Shown: positions 26,379-36,050, counted from the stretch's first letter. The stretch is DNA of 64,000 nucleotides from DATJMJ01 sp035503915 (GCA_035503915.1 DATJSU010000049.1:1-64000), one strand, 5' to 3'. Translations and numbers: made by a program. The notes: generated by a model from the letters alone, not told the origin.

Positions 26379-27677
26379 TCAGTTGCCTTCGAGGATGGAA
26401 TTGACCTCCGTTTGGGCAGTCGCGAAAGCGGCCGCTGGGGTTTGCTTGCCGATGAGCGCCGCCACGATGGCGTTGCCGACAGCAGTCTCGACCCGGGGAT
26501 AGAGCACTCCTAGGGTACTGGTGCGCACGAAGCCGTGCTTCAGCTCGGCCTGGAAGGGCGCGTAGAGGGGGCTCGCCGTCTTTTGCCAAATCGGGACGGC
26601 CGACTGGACCGTCGGTATATCGCCCGAGGCCGTGCCGAGCGCCGCGTCAACCGACGGTTGCGCCATGTAGTTGAGCAGCTCGAACGCAGCCTTCTCAGTG
26701 GCGGGGTTGGTCTTCGGGATAGTCCAGACCTCGCCTCCGATCGGGCCGACCACATTTTGGCCGGGGGTGTTGACCGGGATCTGGACAACACCATAGTTGA
26801 GGCCTTTCACCGAGTTGAGGGTGCCGAAGAACCAGGGGCCGTTGATCATCATGGCGGCCTTGCCGGCGGCGAACGCAGACTCTGGAGGTCCCTGGTTCCA
26901 GGTGGTGAGGTCCTTGTCCACTGCTCCTTCTTTTACGAGGTCGGTCCAAAGCGTAAGTGCCTGGACCGACTGAGGCGAAGTCAAGTGCGTCAGGCTCCCC
27001 CCGTTGGTCAGGAGGAACGGGATGAACGTCCAAACGCCGCAGCCAGAGCAGGCCTCCGCGGAGAAGGCCATGCCGTAGTGCTGCGAGTTGGTCAACGTCT
27101 TGGCGTCTGTGAGCAGCTCTGCCCAGGTGGTCGGCGGCTGGATGTTAGCGGCCGCGAGGATGGCCTTGTTGTAGAACAAGGCGATCGTGTTCGTGTAGAG
27201 CGGGTAACCGACAATTTCGCCGTTGAACTTCGCCTCTGCCTGCTGTGCCGTGCCGAGGGTCGGGATGGCGGTTTGACCGAGCGTGCTGAGCGGTGTAAGG
27301 ACACCGTACGAAGCGATAGTCGAGACCGTCGGGTTATCTAGCATCAAGATGTCGGGCAGTGTCCCGGCTGCAGCTTCGGCGGCGACCTCAGTTAGGTAGT
27401 TGTTCCCGCTGTTGACTATGTCCTCTCTCTTGATGGTGATCCCAGGGTGGCTCTTCTCGAAGTTGCTGAAGACGGTGTTCAGGGCCGTATAGATGGGCCC
27501 GTTTGAGGCGACGCTGGTGTAATAGCTCGTTTCGGTCAGCACTATGTTGGCGCTTGCAGCCCCAGCCTGTACCGATGGCACAGCGACCATAGCGATAAGT
27601 GAGCCACCGGCGAGCACCATCCGCGGAATGCGGGACCTCATTTTATGGCTCTCAATAATACCGTATTTTGATGTCAA
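26379..27677 (-). CDS. ABC sugar transporter, substrate-binding protein (module 2)
   Basis: The 432-residue family 1 solute-binding protein has a signal peptide (RSRIPRMVLAGGSLIAMVAV) and MalE-like blocks: NTVFSNFEKSHPGI, GYPLYTNTIALFYNK, AAMMINGPWF and GEVWTIPKTNP. The TTG start at 27677 is supported by a strong AGGAGG 6 bases upstream. No lipobox is obvious. It begins the module 2 operon (binding protein, two permeases, GH31) and is preceded by an unusually A-rich leader and an operator palindrome. Confidence 0.87.
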   Translation of the reverse strand: MTSKYGIIESHKMRSRIPRMVLAGGSLIAMVAVPSVQAGAASANIVLTETSYYTSVASNGPIYTALNTVFSNFEKSHPGITIKREDIVNSGNNYLTEVAAEAAAGTLPDILMLDNPTVSTIASYGVLTPLSTLGQTAIPTLGTAQQAEAKFNGEIVGYPLYTNTIALFYNKAILAAANIQPPTTWAELLTDAKTLTNSQHYGMAFSAEACSGCGVWTFIPFLLTNGGSLTHLTSPQSVQALTLWTDLVKEGAVDKDLTTWNQGPPESAFAAGKAAMMINGPWFFGTLNSVKGLNYGVVQIPVNTPGQNVVGPIGGEVWTIPKTNPATEKAAFELLNYMAQPSVDAALGTASGDIPTVQSAVPIWQKTASPLYAPFQAELKHGFVRTSTLGVLYPRVETAVGNAIVAALIGKQTPAAAFATAQTEVNSILEGN

Positions 27678-27683
27678 CTTGCT

Positions 27684-27800
27684 CCTCCTGGTCTGTTCTA
27701 TTTCTGTTTGCTTTTCTTCGAGCTGGCTCTCACTTTTTTGTTGTTGTCTGGTTCGTTGGTTTCTCTTCTTTTTTTTTGCTTGTCGGGACCGGTTTCGTTA
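27684..27800 (-). other. A-rich 5' leader of the module 2 operon
   Basis: On the coding strand this untranslated stretch is strongly purine- and A-rich, including a run of nine A and AACAACAAAAAAG, and it ends in AGGAGG. It stands out from the GC-rich surroundings. It should be poorly structured and could promote efficient translation of the binding protein. Confidence 0.5.
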
Positions 27801-27812
27801 AAACAGTCAAGG

Positions 27813-27829
27813 GTTCGAATCGATTCGAC
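27813..27829. promoter_or_regulatory. LacI-type operator upstream of module 2 transporter
   Basis: TCGAATCGATTCGA at 27815-27828 is a perfect palindrome extended by near-matching flanks. It shares the half-site TCGAAT/ATTCGA with the second palindrome at 28895-28910. The two sites flank the LacI gene, so that regulator probably controls both itself and the transporter operon. Confidence 0.75.
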
Positions 27830-27863
27830 TGAGCGACAGTCAAAAGTTCGACCCATGCCGTCT

Positions 27864-28865
27864 TTAGGTTTTGCTCGGGGGGCCCACCGTCGCGCCTAGT
27901 TCCAAGGTAGGCGGCAGTAACCTCGCTGGGCCATGTTCGGCGAGCAGTTCGACTGCGGTCTGGCCCATTTCGACCGCGGGGACATTTACATAGGAAAGGG
28001 GCGGTACGATGTGCTTGGCAAGTTCCCGCCACGCGACCGCGACAACCGAAATATCGTCCGGTACGTTCAGGCCGCGTTGTGCGAGCGTACGCATCAGGAC
28101 TTCCAGCATGCTTTCGCTGTGGACGATCAACGCACTAAGGGAAGGCTGTCTTCCGAAAAGTGTCTCGAGAGCGCGCTGTGCAGCTTCCGTAGTGGGGGCG
28201 AGTGGTAGGCCGTTAAAGCTGAGGCCTGCGTCAGCAAGACCTTTCGCCACGCCACCCCAGAGCCTGTGGGCGTAGCCGAGGTTCTTGTCAAACGCTCCCG
28301 GCGGCGCTGCCAGCAGGCCGATATGCCGGTGCCCGTTGGCCACGAGATGTTCGACGCACAACCGGCCCGCGGACTCAAAATCGAAGTCGACAAATGGTAC
28401 GTTAACCGGGTCTGACGGCATGCCTAGGGCTACCGCAGGGATAGCGAGGTCCTCCACGAGCCTCAGGCGCTCATCATGCAACCGAACTTCCATGAGCACG
28501 ACGCCATCGACCATCTTGCTACCGACGACGCCTTCGACATCAGAGACGTCCCCAGTACCCCCGGTGACGAGCATGACGTTCCAGCCGTGCCTCCGAGCGG
28601 CTTCGACCACTCCGTACACGTACGGCATCAAGACCGGCTCGGACGACCAATCGTAAAAGGGGACGGCTAAGGCTACAACGTCGGTTTTCCCTGCCCGCAA
28701 CGAGCGCGCGCCCGCATGAGGCTTGTAGTTGAGCTCCTTGATGGCCTTCCTAACACGTACACGGGTCTCTTCCGAGATGCTGCGGTTGCCGCTGAGGACA
28801 TACGAGACGGTGCTCGGGGAAACACCAGCGCGCTTCGCCACCTGCGAGATGGTCGTGCTCGGCAA
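27864..28865 (-). CDS. LacI-family transcriptional regulator (module 2)
   Basis: The 333-residue repressor has a LacI helix-turn-helix at the N-terminus (ISQVAKRAGVSPSTVSYVLSG), a hinge segment and a sugar-binding-type effector domain. The TTG start at 28865 is preceded by a G-rich site. Its recognition helix differs from the other two LacI proteins here (PSTVSYV against RATVSRV and TATVSKV), matching the different operator sequences. It lies directly upstream of the module 2 transporter genes on the same strand. Confidence 0.9.
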   Translation of the reverse strand: MPSTTISQVAKRAGVSPSTVSYVLSGNRSISEETRVRVRKAIKELNYKPHAGARSLRAGKTDVVALAVPFYDWSSEPVLMPYVYGVVEAARRHGWNVMLVTGGTGDVSDVEGVVGSKMVDGVVLMEVRLHDERLRLVEDLAIPAVALGMPSDPVNVPFVDFDFESAGRLCVEHLVANGHRHIGLLAAPPGAFDKNLGYAHRLWGGVAKGLADAGLSFNGLPLAPTTEAAQRALETLFGRQPSLSALIVHSESMLEVLMRTLAQRGLNVPDDISVVAVAWRELAKHIVPPLSYVNVPAVEMGQTAVELLAEHGPARLLPPTLELGATVGPPSKT

Positions 28866-28894
28866 AATCCCCCCTCTCCTCTTAGCCGTCCCCC

Positions 28895-28945
28895 GTCGAA
28901 TGCATTCGACAGAGATAATGTACCGACCTGCTCGCCCCAGGTCAA
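28895..28945 (-). promoter_or_regulatory. promoter and operator of the module 2 LacI gene
   Basis: GTCGAATGCATTCGAC at 28895-28910 is a perfect 16-base palindrome. On the minus strand a TTGACC (28945-28940), a 17-base spacer and TACATT (28922-28917) form a candidate promoter, which places the operator just downstream of the start point. This supports autorepression. The remainder of the gap to the divergent GH95 gene (to 29227) shows nothing recognisable. Confidence 0.7.
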
Positions 28946-29227
28946 GTCACCCCGCTGGGATATACCCCCTGGCTTCTGTTCTGGGAAGGCGAACTGAGCG
29001 CCGACCTCCCGGGGCCTACGCCGTCTAAGTAACCCTCGGGGCGCTCCAGTCATTCGCCTCTCGGAGCGCGGCCGAACAACCTTGTGGGTCAGGACTGCGG
29101 AACAGGGTGGGCTGCGGAACAGGGTGAAGTGAACTCGTCTGGCGCGCTCTGGCGCTGTCACCCGGGAGGTCTTAGACTGGTAACTGACGGGTTTCGCGGG
29201 CGCGTCGCGTTGTCTGGAGATCTATTT

Positions 29228-31597
29228 GTGACTGAAACCAAAGAGTTCCGTCTATGGTACCGTCAACCTGCGGACGAATGGCTGGACGCACTGCCCCTTG
29301 GCAACGGCGCCTTGGGCGCAATGGTCTGGGGCAGCCCCGCCCAAGAGCGATTGGACCTAAATATCGACACCTTGTGGTCAGGTGGCCCGCGTGTTGCGCA
29401 GGTCGAAGACCTGAGCGGAGTTTTGCAGGAACTGCGAGACTTAGTTATCAACCGGCGTTCTTATGCCCAGGCGGATGCCCTTGCGCTCAGGCTTCAGAGC
29501 TCTTTCAACGAATCCTACCAACCGTTGGGTTGGCTGGTCATCGGCTCAGAGGCGAGCGAGCATTGGGAAAATTATGAGCGCTCCCTAGACCTTTCGGAAG
29601 CGGTGGCGAAAGTGCGCTACGAGGTAGGGAGCGACCTTTACGAGCGGGAAGGGTTCATTTCGTTCCCCGACCGCGCCTTGGTGGTGAACCTCAAGGCGAC
29701 GGCCAAGCTCGACATGGTCCTGGAACTAGGGGCTCCTCACCAGGAGGTCCAGGCCGGTGCGGATGACCAAATGGCGTGGTTGGAAGGGAGAGCACCCATC
29801 CATGTGGTCCCAGATTATTGGGACACAGATCCGGACGTCGTTTACCAACCGGGCTCGGGGACCCGCTTTGTTTTTGCCATCAGCGTTCGGCCCAGTGGCG
29901 GTACCGTGCGGCTGGCCGAGGGGCGAGCCTACGTGGAGGGCGCGGACGAAGTCAGCCTATTTCTCGCGGCGGCCACAGGCTACGCGGGCTACGGGCGGGA
30001 CATGGTCGACGATGCCGAGCAATTGCGCCAGGCCTGCCGCAGGGTGCTGAGCCCCCTCGTCGCCGAGCCCTACCAGGCGCTCAAAGCAAGGCACATCGCC
30101 GAACATCGGGTACTTTTTGACCGCTGCTCGCTCGACCTTGGGCCCGCAAGCGCGCTGCCAACCGATCAACGCATCGAAGCCCTGCGCAACGGGGCAACCG
30201 ATGAGGGGCTATGCGCGTTGCTTTTCCACTACGGTCGGTACCTCCTAATGGCGAGCTCCCGCCCGGGTAGCCAGCCGGCCAACCTGCAAGGCATCTGGAA
30301 CCAAAAAATCCGCCCTCCGTGGAGCTGTAACTGGACCACAAACATAAATGCCCAGATGAACTACTGGCCGGCAGAGACTACCAATCTTGCCGAGTGCCAT
30401 GAGCCGCTCATGGACCTCATCACTGACCTGGCCCAAGCCGGCACGCGAACGGCCAAGGACTTTTACGGGTGCCGGGGCTGGGCAACTCACCACAACGTGG
30501 ACATCTGGCGCTCGACTTGGCCGACTGGTGAGCAAAGGGCCCACCCGTACTGGGTCAACTGGCAGATGGGTGGGCCTTGGTTGTGCCAGCACGTCTGGGA
30601 GCATTTTGCCTTCTCGGGCCGGGAACAGCTGGACCAGTGCCATTACCAGCTGATGCGGGAGGCGGCGATCTTCCTATTGGACTATTTGGTCAAAGGGCCG
30701 GACGGAAAACTGGTCACCTGTCCTTCCACCTCGCCTGAGAACTCTTTTCGGGCTGCGGACGGGACCGAGGCCGCCGTGAGCGCGGCGTCGACAATGGACA
30801 TCTGGCTGGCTCGAGACCTGTTCCGCCACTGCATCATGGCTTCGGAGATGCTCGGGGTAGACGAGGATATGAGGCAGGTGCTGACTACCTGCTTGAAGGA
30901 CCTTTATGAACCGCAAGTGGGCACGGAGGGCCGCCTCCAGGAGTGGTGGGAGGACTTTGAAGAACCAGAACCCGGGCACCGCCACCTTTCCCACCTCTTT
31001 TTCCTCTACCCCGGGGACGAAGCCGTCCCGGGCTCACCTCTGGAGCTGGCCGGCCGCCGTTCCTTGGAGCACCGCCTCGCGTGCGGAGGCGGAAGCAAAG
31101 GTTGGAACCGTGCTTGGGCTATCGGCCTCTGGGCGAGGTTACGGGAGGGTGGCTTGGCCCATGAGCACTTGGAAAAGTTCCTAAGAGAGGACCTCGCCGA
31201 CAACTTTTTCGCCGCCCCCCACCCAGAAGTGTTCCAGATCGACGGCAATTTTGGCACCACTAGCGCCATCGCCGAAATGCTTCTCCAGAGCCATTTGGGC
31301 ACGCTCGACTTGTTGCCGGCGCTGCCCCCTTCATGGCCGGAGGGCCAAGTGAAAGGTTTGCGTGCTCGCGGCGGGATGATTGTTGGCATCCGCTGGGCTG
31401 ACGGAGGCGCCAGGGAGGTCAGCCTGGAGGTGCCCCGTCCGAGGGAAATAAAGCTGCGTTGCACCACCCGTCTCGGCTTGAGTGGCGGGCACCCGGAAGG
31501 GACCAGCGTCTCGGCAACCGGCGAGCCGGGCGTCTCTGTTCTCGTTGCGCCGGCGCATGGGCTTTACACCTTGGCGGCGGAGGGGTCACCCACGTAG
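29228..31597 (+). CDS. GH95 alpha-L-fucosidase family glycosidase
   Basis: The 789-residue protein opens with the family 95 signature LWYRQPADEWLDALPLGNG and GAMVWG, followed by an N-terminal beta domain. The (alpha/alpha)6 barrel segment NWTTNINAQMNYWPAE leads into CHEPLMDLI, and CPSTSPENSF and FQIDGNFG appear further on. The family comprises inverting alpha-1,2-L-fucosidases and alpha-L-galactosidases. There is no signal peptide, so it acts on imported sugar. The GTG at 29228 is chosen for its GGAGA site and for its position just before the conserved start. The 3' end overlaps the convergent GH3 gene by 34 bases. Confidence 0.9.
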   Translation: MTETKEFRLWYRQPADEWLDALPLGNGALGAMVWGSPAQERLDLNIDTLWSGGPRVAQVEDLSGVLQELRDLVINRRSYAQADALALRLQSSFNESYQPLGWLVIGSEASEHWENYERSLDLSEAVAKVRYEVGSDLYEREGFISFPDRALVVNLKATAKLDMVLELGAPHQEVQAGADDQMAWLEGRAPIHVVPDYWDTDPDVVYQPGSGTRFVFAISVRPSGGTVRLAEGRAYVEGADEVSLFLAAATGYAGYGRDMVDDAEQLRQACRRVLSPLVAEPYQALKARHIAEHRVLFDRCSLDLGPASALPTDQRIEALRNGATDEGLCALLFHYGRYLLMASSRPGSQPANLQGIWNQKIRPPWSCNWTTNINAQMNYWPAETTNLAECHEPLMDLITDLAQAGTRTAKDFYGCRGWATHHNVDIWRSTWPTGEQRAHPYWVNWQMGGPWLCQHVWEHFAFSGREQLDQCHYQLMREAAIFLLDYLVKGPDGKLVTCPSTSPENSFRAADGTEAAVSAASTMDIWLARDLFRHCIMASEMLGVDEDMRQVLTTCLKDLYEPQVGTEGRLQEWWEDFEEPEPGHRHLSHLFFLYPGDEAVPGSPLELAGRRSLEHRLACGGGSKGWNRAWAIGLWARLREGGLAHEHLEKFLREDLADNFFAAPHPEVFQIDGNFGTTSAIAEMLLQSHLGTLDLLPALPPSWPEGQVKGLRARGGMIVGIRWADGGAREVSLEVPRPREIKLRCTTRLGLSGGHPEGTSVSATGEPGVSVLVAPAHGLYTLAAEGSPT

Positions 31598-34008
31598 TTC
31601 ACCGCCGCGCTAACCGGCACAACGGATCGTTGCGAGTATGCCGTGACCCGCCCGGTCAGCTCGACTTCCGCCTGCTCGTGGAGGTCAGAAGAGGACGCGC
31701 CGACGGCGAAGCGGAACTTCCCCGGCTCTACTACGAAATTCATGTCTTCGTCGTAAAAAGCCAGACGGCTCGGGTGAACCTCGAAAGTGACCCGGGCCGC
31801 TTCGCCCGGGGCCAGGTCGACGCGCGCGAAGCCGATGAGAGATGCTTCTGGCCGAGCTACGGACGCCACCAGGTCCGAAGCATAAAGCTGGACCACGTCC
31901 TCACCAGCGCGCCTCCCAGTATTTGTGACGGTGATGCCGACCCGTACCGGGGAGGACGTACTACTGCCCGCGACGGCAATCTCGGAGTAAGCGAACGTTG
32001 TATAGCCGAGACCATGTCCGAAACTGAATAGAGGCTTGTGGTCGCAGTCGGTGTAATCATTGTAAAAAACTGAGAAGGACCCCCCGGAACGATGGCCGCT
32101 GTACCGGGGCACCTGTCCGGTTGCTCGAGGCAGGCTCACCGCCAACCTCCCTCCCGGCTCTGCCCGCCCGAGCAGTACGTCGGCGAGGGCGTTGCCACCT
32201 TGCTCTCCGAGCGGCCAGGCTACCAACAACGCCTCGACAGCGTCGGCGACTTCGGTGAGCACATGAGCCCTGCCGCTCATAACGACGAGCACTGTGGGAG
32301 TGCCCGTGGCGACTACTGACCTCACGAGGTCTTCCTGAGGTCCGGTCAGACGCAGGTCGACGGCATCGCGTGCCTCCCCGACCGTGGCGTCCCTTTGCAA
32401 GCCGGAGCGCCCTCCCACCAAGACCACGGCTACCTCCGCGGCCTTCGCGGCGGCGACGGCGTTGAGGAACCCGGAACGGTCGTTTCCCAATAAATCGCAA
32501 CCTTTTTCGTAAACCACCTCGACGCCTGCTCCGAGCGCGGCACGCAGGCCGGCCAAGGGCGTGACGTGGTCTGTGTAATACTCCCCGGGCATGAAGCGGC
32601 CCTCCCCGCTGGAGAGAAAGACAGTACCGGGGGGATCGACCGAACCATTGGCCCGGGGCGCCGGCGGCTCTGGCGCGGCGGGAACATCGTGGGACGAAGC
32701 CGCCAGCTCCTCGAATATCAGCTCTTGGTGAGCAGGGTAATGATAATCACCTTGTAGCAACCGGCGGTCGTCTGCAGTCGGCCCGATCACGGCGACCTTG
32801 GAGATGTCCCCTCCCAGCGGCAGCACTCCTTTGTTGGTCAGCATGACGATGCTCCGGACGGCGGCCCGACGCGCTAAGCGTGCATTGGCCGGGTCGTCAA
32901 AGACGGCGGTGACCCTGGCGACCTCCACGTACGGCGACTCGAAGAGCCCGAGCTTCATTTTGGCGCTCAGCACGCGGCGCAGCGCGGTGTCAACGACCGC
33001 CATCGGCACCTTGCCCGCGGAGATGGCTGACTTGAGCGGCTGGTTGAAGCAGTCCAGCGCCGGCAGTTCAAGGTCGAGGCCGGCACTTATTGCCTTAATG
33101 GCGGCTTCCGCTCGGTCCGCCGCCACGCGGTGGTAGGTCATCAACAACGTGACGGCGAAGTAGTCGGCCACGACCATGCCGTCGAACCCGAGCTCGTCTC
33201 GCAGCAATCTAGTGAGTATTTTCGCCGAACCACTTCCCGGCAGCCCGTCTACGCAGCTATAAGAGCTCATTACCGTCGCCAAGCCCGCCTCCCTGATAGC
33301 GGCGGCGAATGGCTCCGCGTAAACCTCTCGGAGCTCCCGCGGCCCTATTTGTACGGGTGCGTGGTTGCGGCCGCCTTCAGACATGGCGTGGGCCAAAAAA
33401 TGCTTACCAGTGGCCAGTACCCCCTGGGAAAGGTCGTCTGTCTGCATGGCCCGGACGTATGCGGCCCCCAGTGTCCCGGCCAAAATGGGGTCCTCGCCGT
33501 AGGTTTCTTCCAACCGTCCCCAGCGGGGGTCGCGGGCGACATCGAGCACTGGCGCCAAACTGTGCCTAGCCCCGACCGCCAAGAGCTGTTGACGCACGCG
33601 GTCTGCCACGTCAGAGACCAGTTGGGGGTCCCAACTGCAACCGAGCGCGAGCGCCTGGGGGAAGACGGTAGCCCCCCGGGCGCAATAGCCGGCGAGGGAC
33701 TCCTCATGCACGATGATGGGGATCCCCAGGCGCGTGCGCTCGACGACCATCCGTTGGATCTGGTTGCGTAGCTCGGCGCTTTGAGCCGGCTCTAAGCCGG
33801 TGGTGGCGCCGATGCGAGTTACCTCGCCGATGCCATGAGGTACTAACGCCAAGGCTCTTTCTTGGTCGAAGCTCTCCTTTGTCATCAACCTCGGGAAGTC
33901 GATTGCACCTAACTGAGCGAGCTTTTCGTCAAGCTCCATACGTTCGACCAAGTCGTTGACCCGGTGCTCAATGGGCAGGCCCGCATTACGGTAGGCGGGG
34001 ATAGGCAT
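31564..34008 (-). CDS. GH3 beta-glucosidase/beta-xylosidase
   Basis: The 814-residue enzyme has the GH3 barrel (LAPVLDVARDPRWGRLEETYGEDP read in pieces, KHFLAHAMSEGGRN), a nucleophile Asp in FDGMVVADY, an (alpha/beta)6 sandwich domain with VAVVLVGGRSG, and a C-terminal fibronectin-III-like domain (YTTFAYSEI, VTNTGRRAGEDVVQLY). The nucleophile context ADY differs from the common SDW. Enzymes of this subgroup remove terminal beta-glucose or beta-xylose. It ends the module 3 operon (binding protein, MalF, MalG, GH3), 135 bases after the permease. No signal peptide is seen. Confidence 0.9.
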   Translation of the reverse strand: MPIPAYRNAGLPIEHRVNDLVERMELDEKLAQLGAIDFPRLMTKESFDQERALALVPHGIGEVTRIGATTGLEPAQSAELRNQIQRMVVERTRLGIPIIVHEESLAGYCARGATVFPQALALGCSWDPQLVSDVADRVRQQLLAVGARHSLAPVLDVARDPRWGRLEETYGEDPILAGTLGAAYVRAMQTDDLSQGVLATGKHFLAHAMSEGGRNHAPVQIGPRELREVYAEPFAAAIREAGLATVMSSYSCVDGLPGSGSAKILTRLLRDELGFDGMVVADYFAVTLLMTYHRVAADRAEAAIKAISAGLDLELPALDCFNQPLKSAISAGKVPMAVVDTALRRVLSAKMKLGLFESPYVEVARVTAVFDDPANARLARRAAVRSIVMLTNKGVLPLGGDISKVAVIGPTADDRRLLQGDYHYPAHQELIFEELAASSHDVPAAPEPPAPRANGSVDPPGTVFLSSGEGRFMPGEYYTDHVTPLAGLRAALGAGVEVVYEKGCDLLGNDRSGFLNAVAAAKAAEVAVVLVGGRSGLQRDATVGEARDAVDLRLTGPQEDLVRSVVATGTPTVLVVMSGRAHVLTEVADAVEALLVAWPLGEQGGNALADVLLGRAEPGGRLAVSLPRATGQVPRYSGHRSGGSFSVFYNDYTDCDHKPLFSFGHGLGYTTFAYSEIAVAGSSTSSPVRVGITVTNTGRRAGEDVVQLYASDLVASVARPEASLIGFARVDLAPGEAARVTFEVHPSRLAFYDEDMNFVVEPGKFRFAVGASSSDLHEQAEVELTGRVTAYSQRSVVPVSAAVNYVGDPSAAKV

Positions 34009-34143
34009 CGGTTACCTCAGTGTGTGTTGTGGTTGGTGCAGGTCAGTGGTCGCGCAAAGAGATCGTGAAAAAGAACCGAACGAAACAGTCCTCCGCCGGC
34101 TCGCGAGCAAAGGCAGGTGCGTACGGAACTAGGTAGCTCTGGG

Positions 34144-35076
34144 TCAACGCAGCGCGAAACCACCGATACCCTTTACAAACTGGCGGCGGAGGCCTATGTA
34201 CAGTACCAGCAGCGGCAGGGCCGACAACATGACAAAGGCCATCACGACGGGCACGTTGAGGGCGTACTGACCGTTCGTGGCAAATTGGTACATCCCCAGC
34301 GGCAGAACCTGGTCATTATTGGACTGCGTGAGTATGAGGGGCAGGAGGAAGTTGTTCCAGGCGCCTAAGCCCGCGTAAATGCTGATTACAGCCAATACCG
34401 GGCGAGCCATGGGGAAGACTAGACGGGTAAACGTAGTCCACGGGCCGGCTCCGTCGACGGCCATGGCGTCGTAAAGTTGGCGTGGTATCAAGCGCAGGTA
34501 ATTGACCATCAAGAGGACGGCGACCGGGATGAGCGACGCCGACAACACTAGGACGAGCCCGTACAGCGTGTCGTACATATGGATTTTGTTGGTTATGAAG
34601 TACAGGGGTATGATGATCGCCTGGATGGGGATCGCGATCCCGAACAGTATGACCCGGAACGAAACAGCCGAGTAGCGGGAGCCTCGGCGCACGATCCGGT
34701 ACCCGGCGGCGAGAGAGAGCGTGACTACCACGAAGATGGTGCCCACGGCCACCTCGCCGCTGTTACGGAAATCCGTACCTACCGCCGAAGCATGGAGGAT
34801 GGACGAGTACGAAGACAAGCTGAGCCCACCGGTCGGCAACCAGGCATTGGCAGAAAGGTACTGAGCTGGCGACCGAAAGCTGATAAGGACCATGTAGTAG
34901 ATGGGGCCCAGCACGAACACCAACCAGATCGTCCCGAGGAGGAAGGCCCCGAAACGTGAGACCTTCGACCTTCCCCTGATGCCCCCGAGCACCGAGGCCC
35001 GGCCTGCTGCCTTCGCCCGAGCGTTGCGGCTGGCTGTTGTGGGGAGCCCTGGAGCATTCGCGACAGTCGCTACCAT
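34144..35076 (-). CDS. ABC sugar transporter permease, MalG type (module 3)
   Basis: The 310-residue permease has about six helices and the ATPase-contact loop YDAMAVDGAGPWTTFTRLVFP. The N-terminal 40 residues are hydrophilic and basic. It overlaps the upstream MalF-type gene by 7 bases, so the two are translationally coupled. Confidence 0.9.
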   Translation of the reverse strand: MVATVANAPGLPTTASRNARAKAAGRASVLGGIRGRSKVSRFGAFLLGTIWLVFVLGPIYYMVLISFRSPAQYLSANAWLPTGGLSLSSYSSILHASAVGTDFRNSGEVAVGTIFVVVTLSLAAGYRIVRRGSRYSAVSFRVILFGIAIPIQAIIIPLYFITNKIHMYDTLYGLVLVLSASLIPVAVLLMVNYLRLIPRQLYDAMAVDGAGPWTTFTRLVFPMARPVLAVISIYAGLGAWNNFLLPLILTQSNNDQVLPLGMYQFATNGQYALNVPVVMAFVMLSALPLLVLYIGLRRQFVKGIGGFALR

Positions 35077-36029
35077 ATGCCCTCCTGGGTCCCCTCCATG
35101 GCGCCGAACCCGCTCAACCTGACGAGAAGGATGGCCAAGAGGATGCCGATGAAGCCGAGCACAGTGGCTATCGCGCTGGCGTAACCGAACTCTGTCTGGT
35201 TGAAACCGATGTTGTACATGTCCATCGCCAACACCCGGGTCGTGTTGCCGGGACCGCCTGAAGTCAAGATATAAATGATGTCGAAATACGTCAGCGAACC
35301 GACCAAGACGAGCGTCGACGACGTCACGATGCTGTAGCGCAACTGAGGTAGGGTCACGTGCCAGAAAGATTGTCTCATGTTCGCGCCGTCGACACTAGCG
35401 GCGTCGTAGAGCTCGGCCGGTATAGCCCGCCTCCCTGCTTGAAAAATTAGTGTGTGAAAGGGCACGAACTGCCAGGCGATTATGACGACGATCGTGTAGA
35501 GCGCGAGGTGGGTGCTCCCTAGCCAGTCCCGGCTAAGGAAGCGCATGTGGGCGTGGATGCCGAGCCAAGCCAAACCGCCGAACTGAGGGAAAAGGACGTC
35601 CTCCCACATGAGGCTCAGCCCGGCGGTCGACAGTAGCAGAGGCACCAGGTAAAGGGCAGCATAGACTGCGCGGTAGCGCTGCGTCCCGGCGATGAATATG
35701 CCAAGGGCCATCGCCACGGGGGTCTGGGCTAGCCAACTGAACACCGCCAATTCGAACGTCACCAGCAAGGAGTGATAGGAGACCGGGTCGGAGAAGAACT
35801 CGCTCCAGTTTGCAAAACCGGCCCATTTTATCGGCCCGTCCACGTCCCAGTTGGTAAAGCTCAAGAAAAGAGCAAAAGCTGTCGGGATGATTATGAAAGC
35901 CCCGTACAGAGCCATAGTCGGTGAGATCCCCGCCAGGTCCGTGAAGAAGGCCCGCCGTCGAGCTGTGCTGCGCCCAGAACGCGAACCAACTACCTGGTTG
36001 CCTCCGAGAACTGCGGGACTAGATGCCAT
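35070..36029 (-). CDS. ABC sugar transporter permease, MalF type (module 3)
   Basis: The 319-residue permease has about six helices and the EAA loop YDAASVDGANMRQSFWHVTLP. The ATG at 36029 is preferred because GAGGTG lies 5 bases upstream; an earlier ATG at 36047 adds six residues. A strong hairpin with a T-run separates it from the binding-protein gene, so its expression probably depends on readthrough. Confidence 0.88.
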   Translation of the reverse strand: MASSPAVLGGNQVVGSRSGRSTARRRAFFTDLAGISPTMALYGAFIIIPTAFALFLSFTNWDVDGPIKWAGFANWSEFFSDPVSYHSLLVTFELAVFSWLAQTPVAMALGIFIAGTQRYRAVYAALYLVPLLLSTAGLSLMWEDVLFPQFGGLAWLGIHAHMRFLSRDWLGSTHLALYTIVVIIAWQFVPFHTLIFQAGRRAIPAELYDAASVDGANMRQSFWHVTLPQLRYSIVTSSTLVLVGSLTYFDIIYILTSGGPGNTTRVLAMDMYNIGFNQTEFGYASAIATVLGFIGILLAILLVRLSGFGAMEGTQEGIW

Positions 36030-36050
36030 GAGCTCACCTCGTGCCATAAA

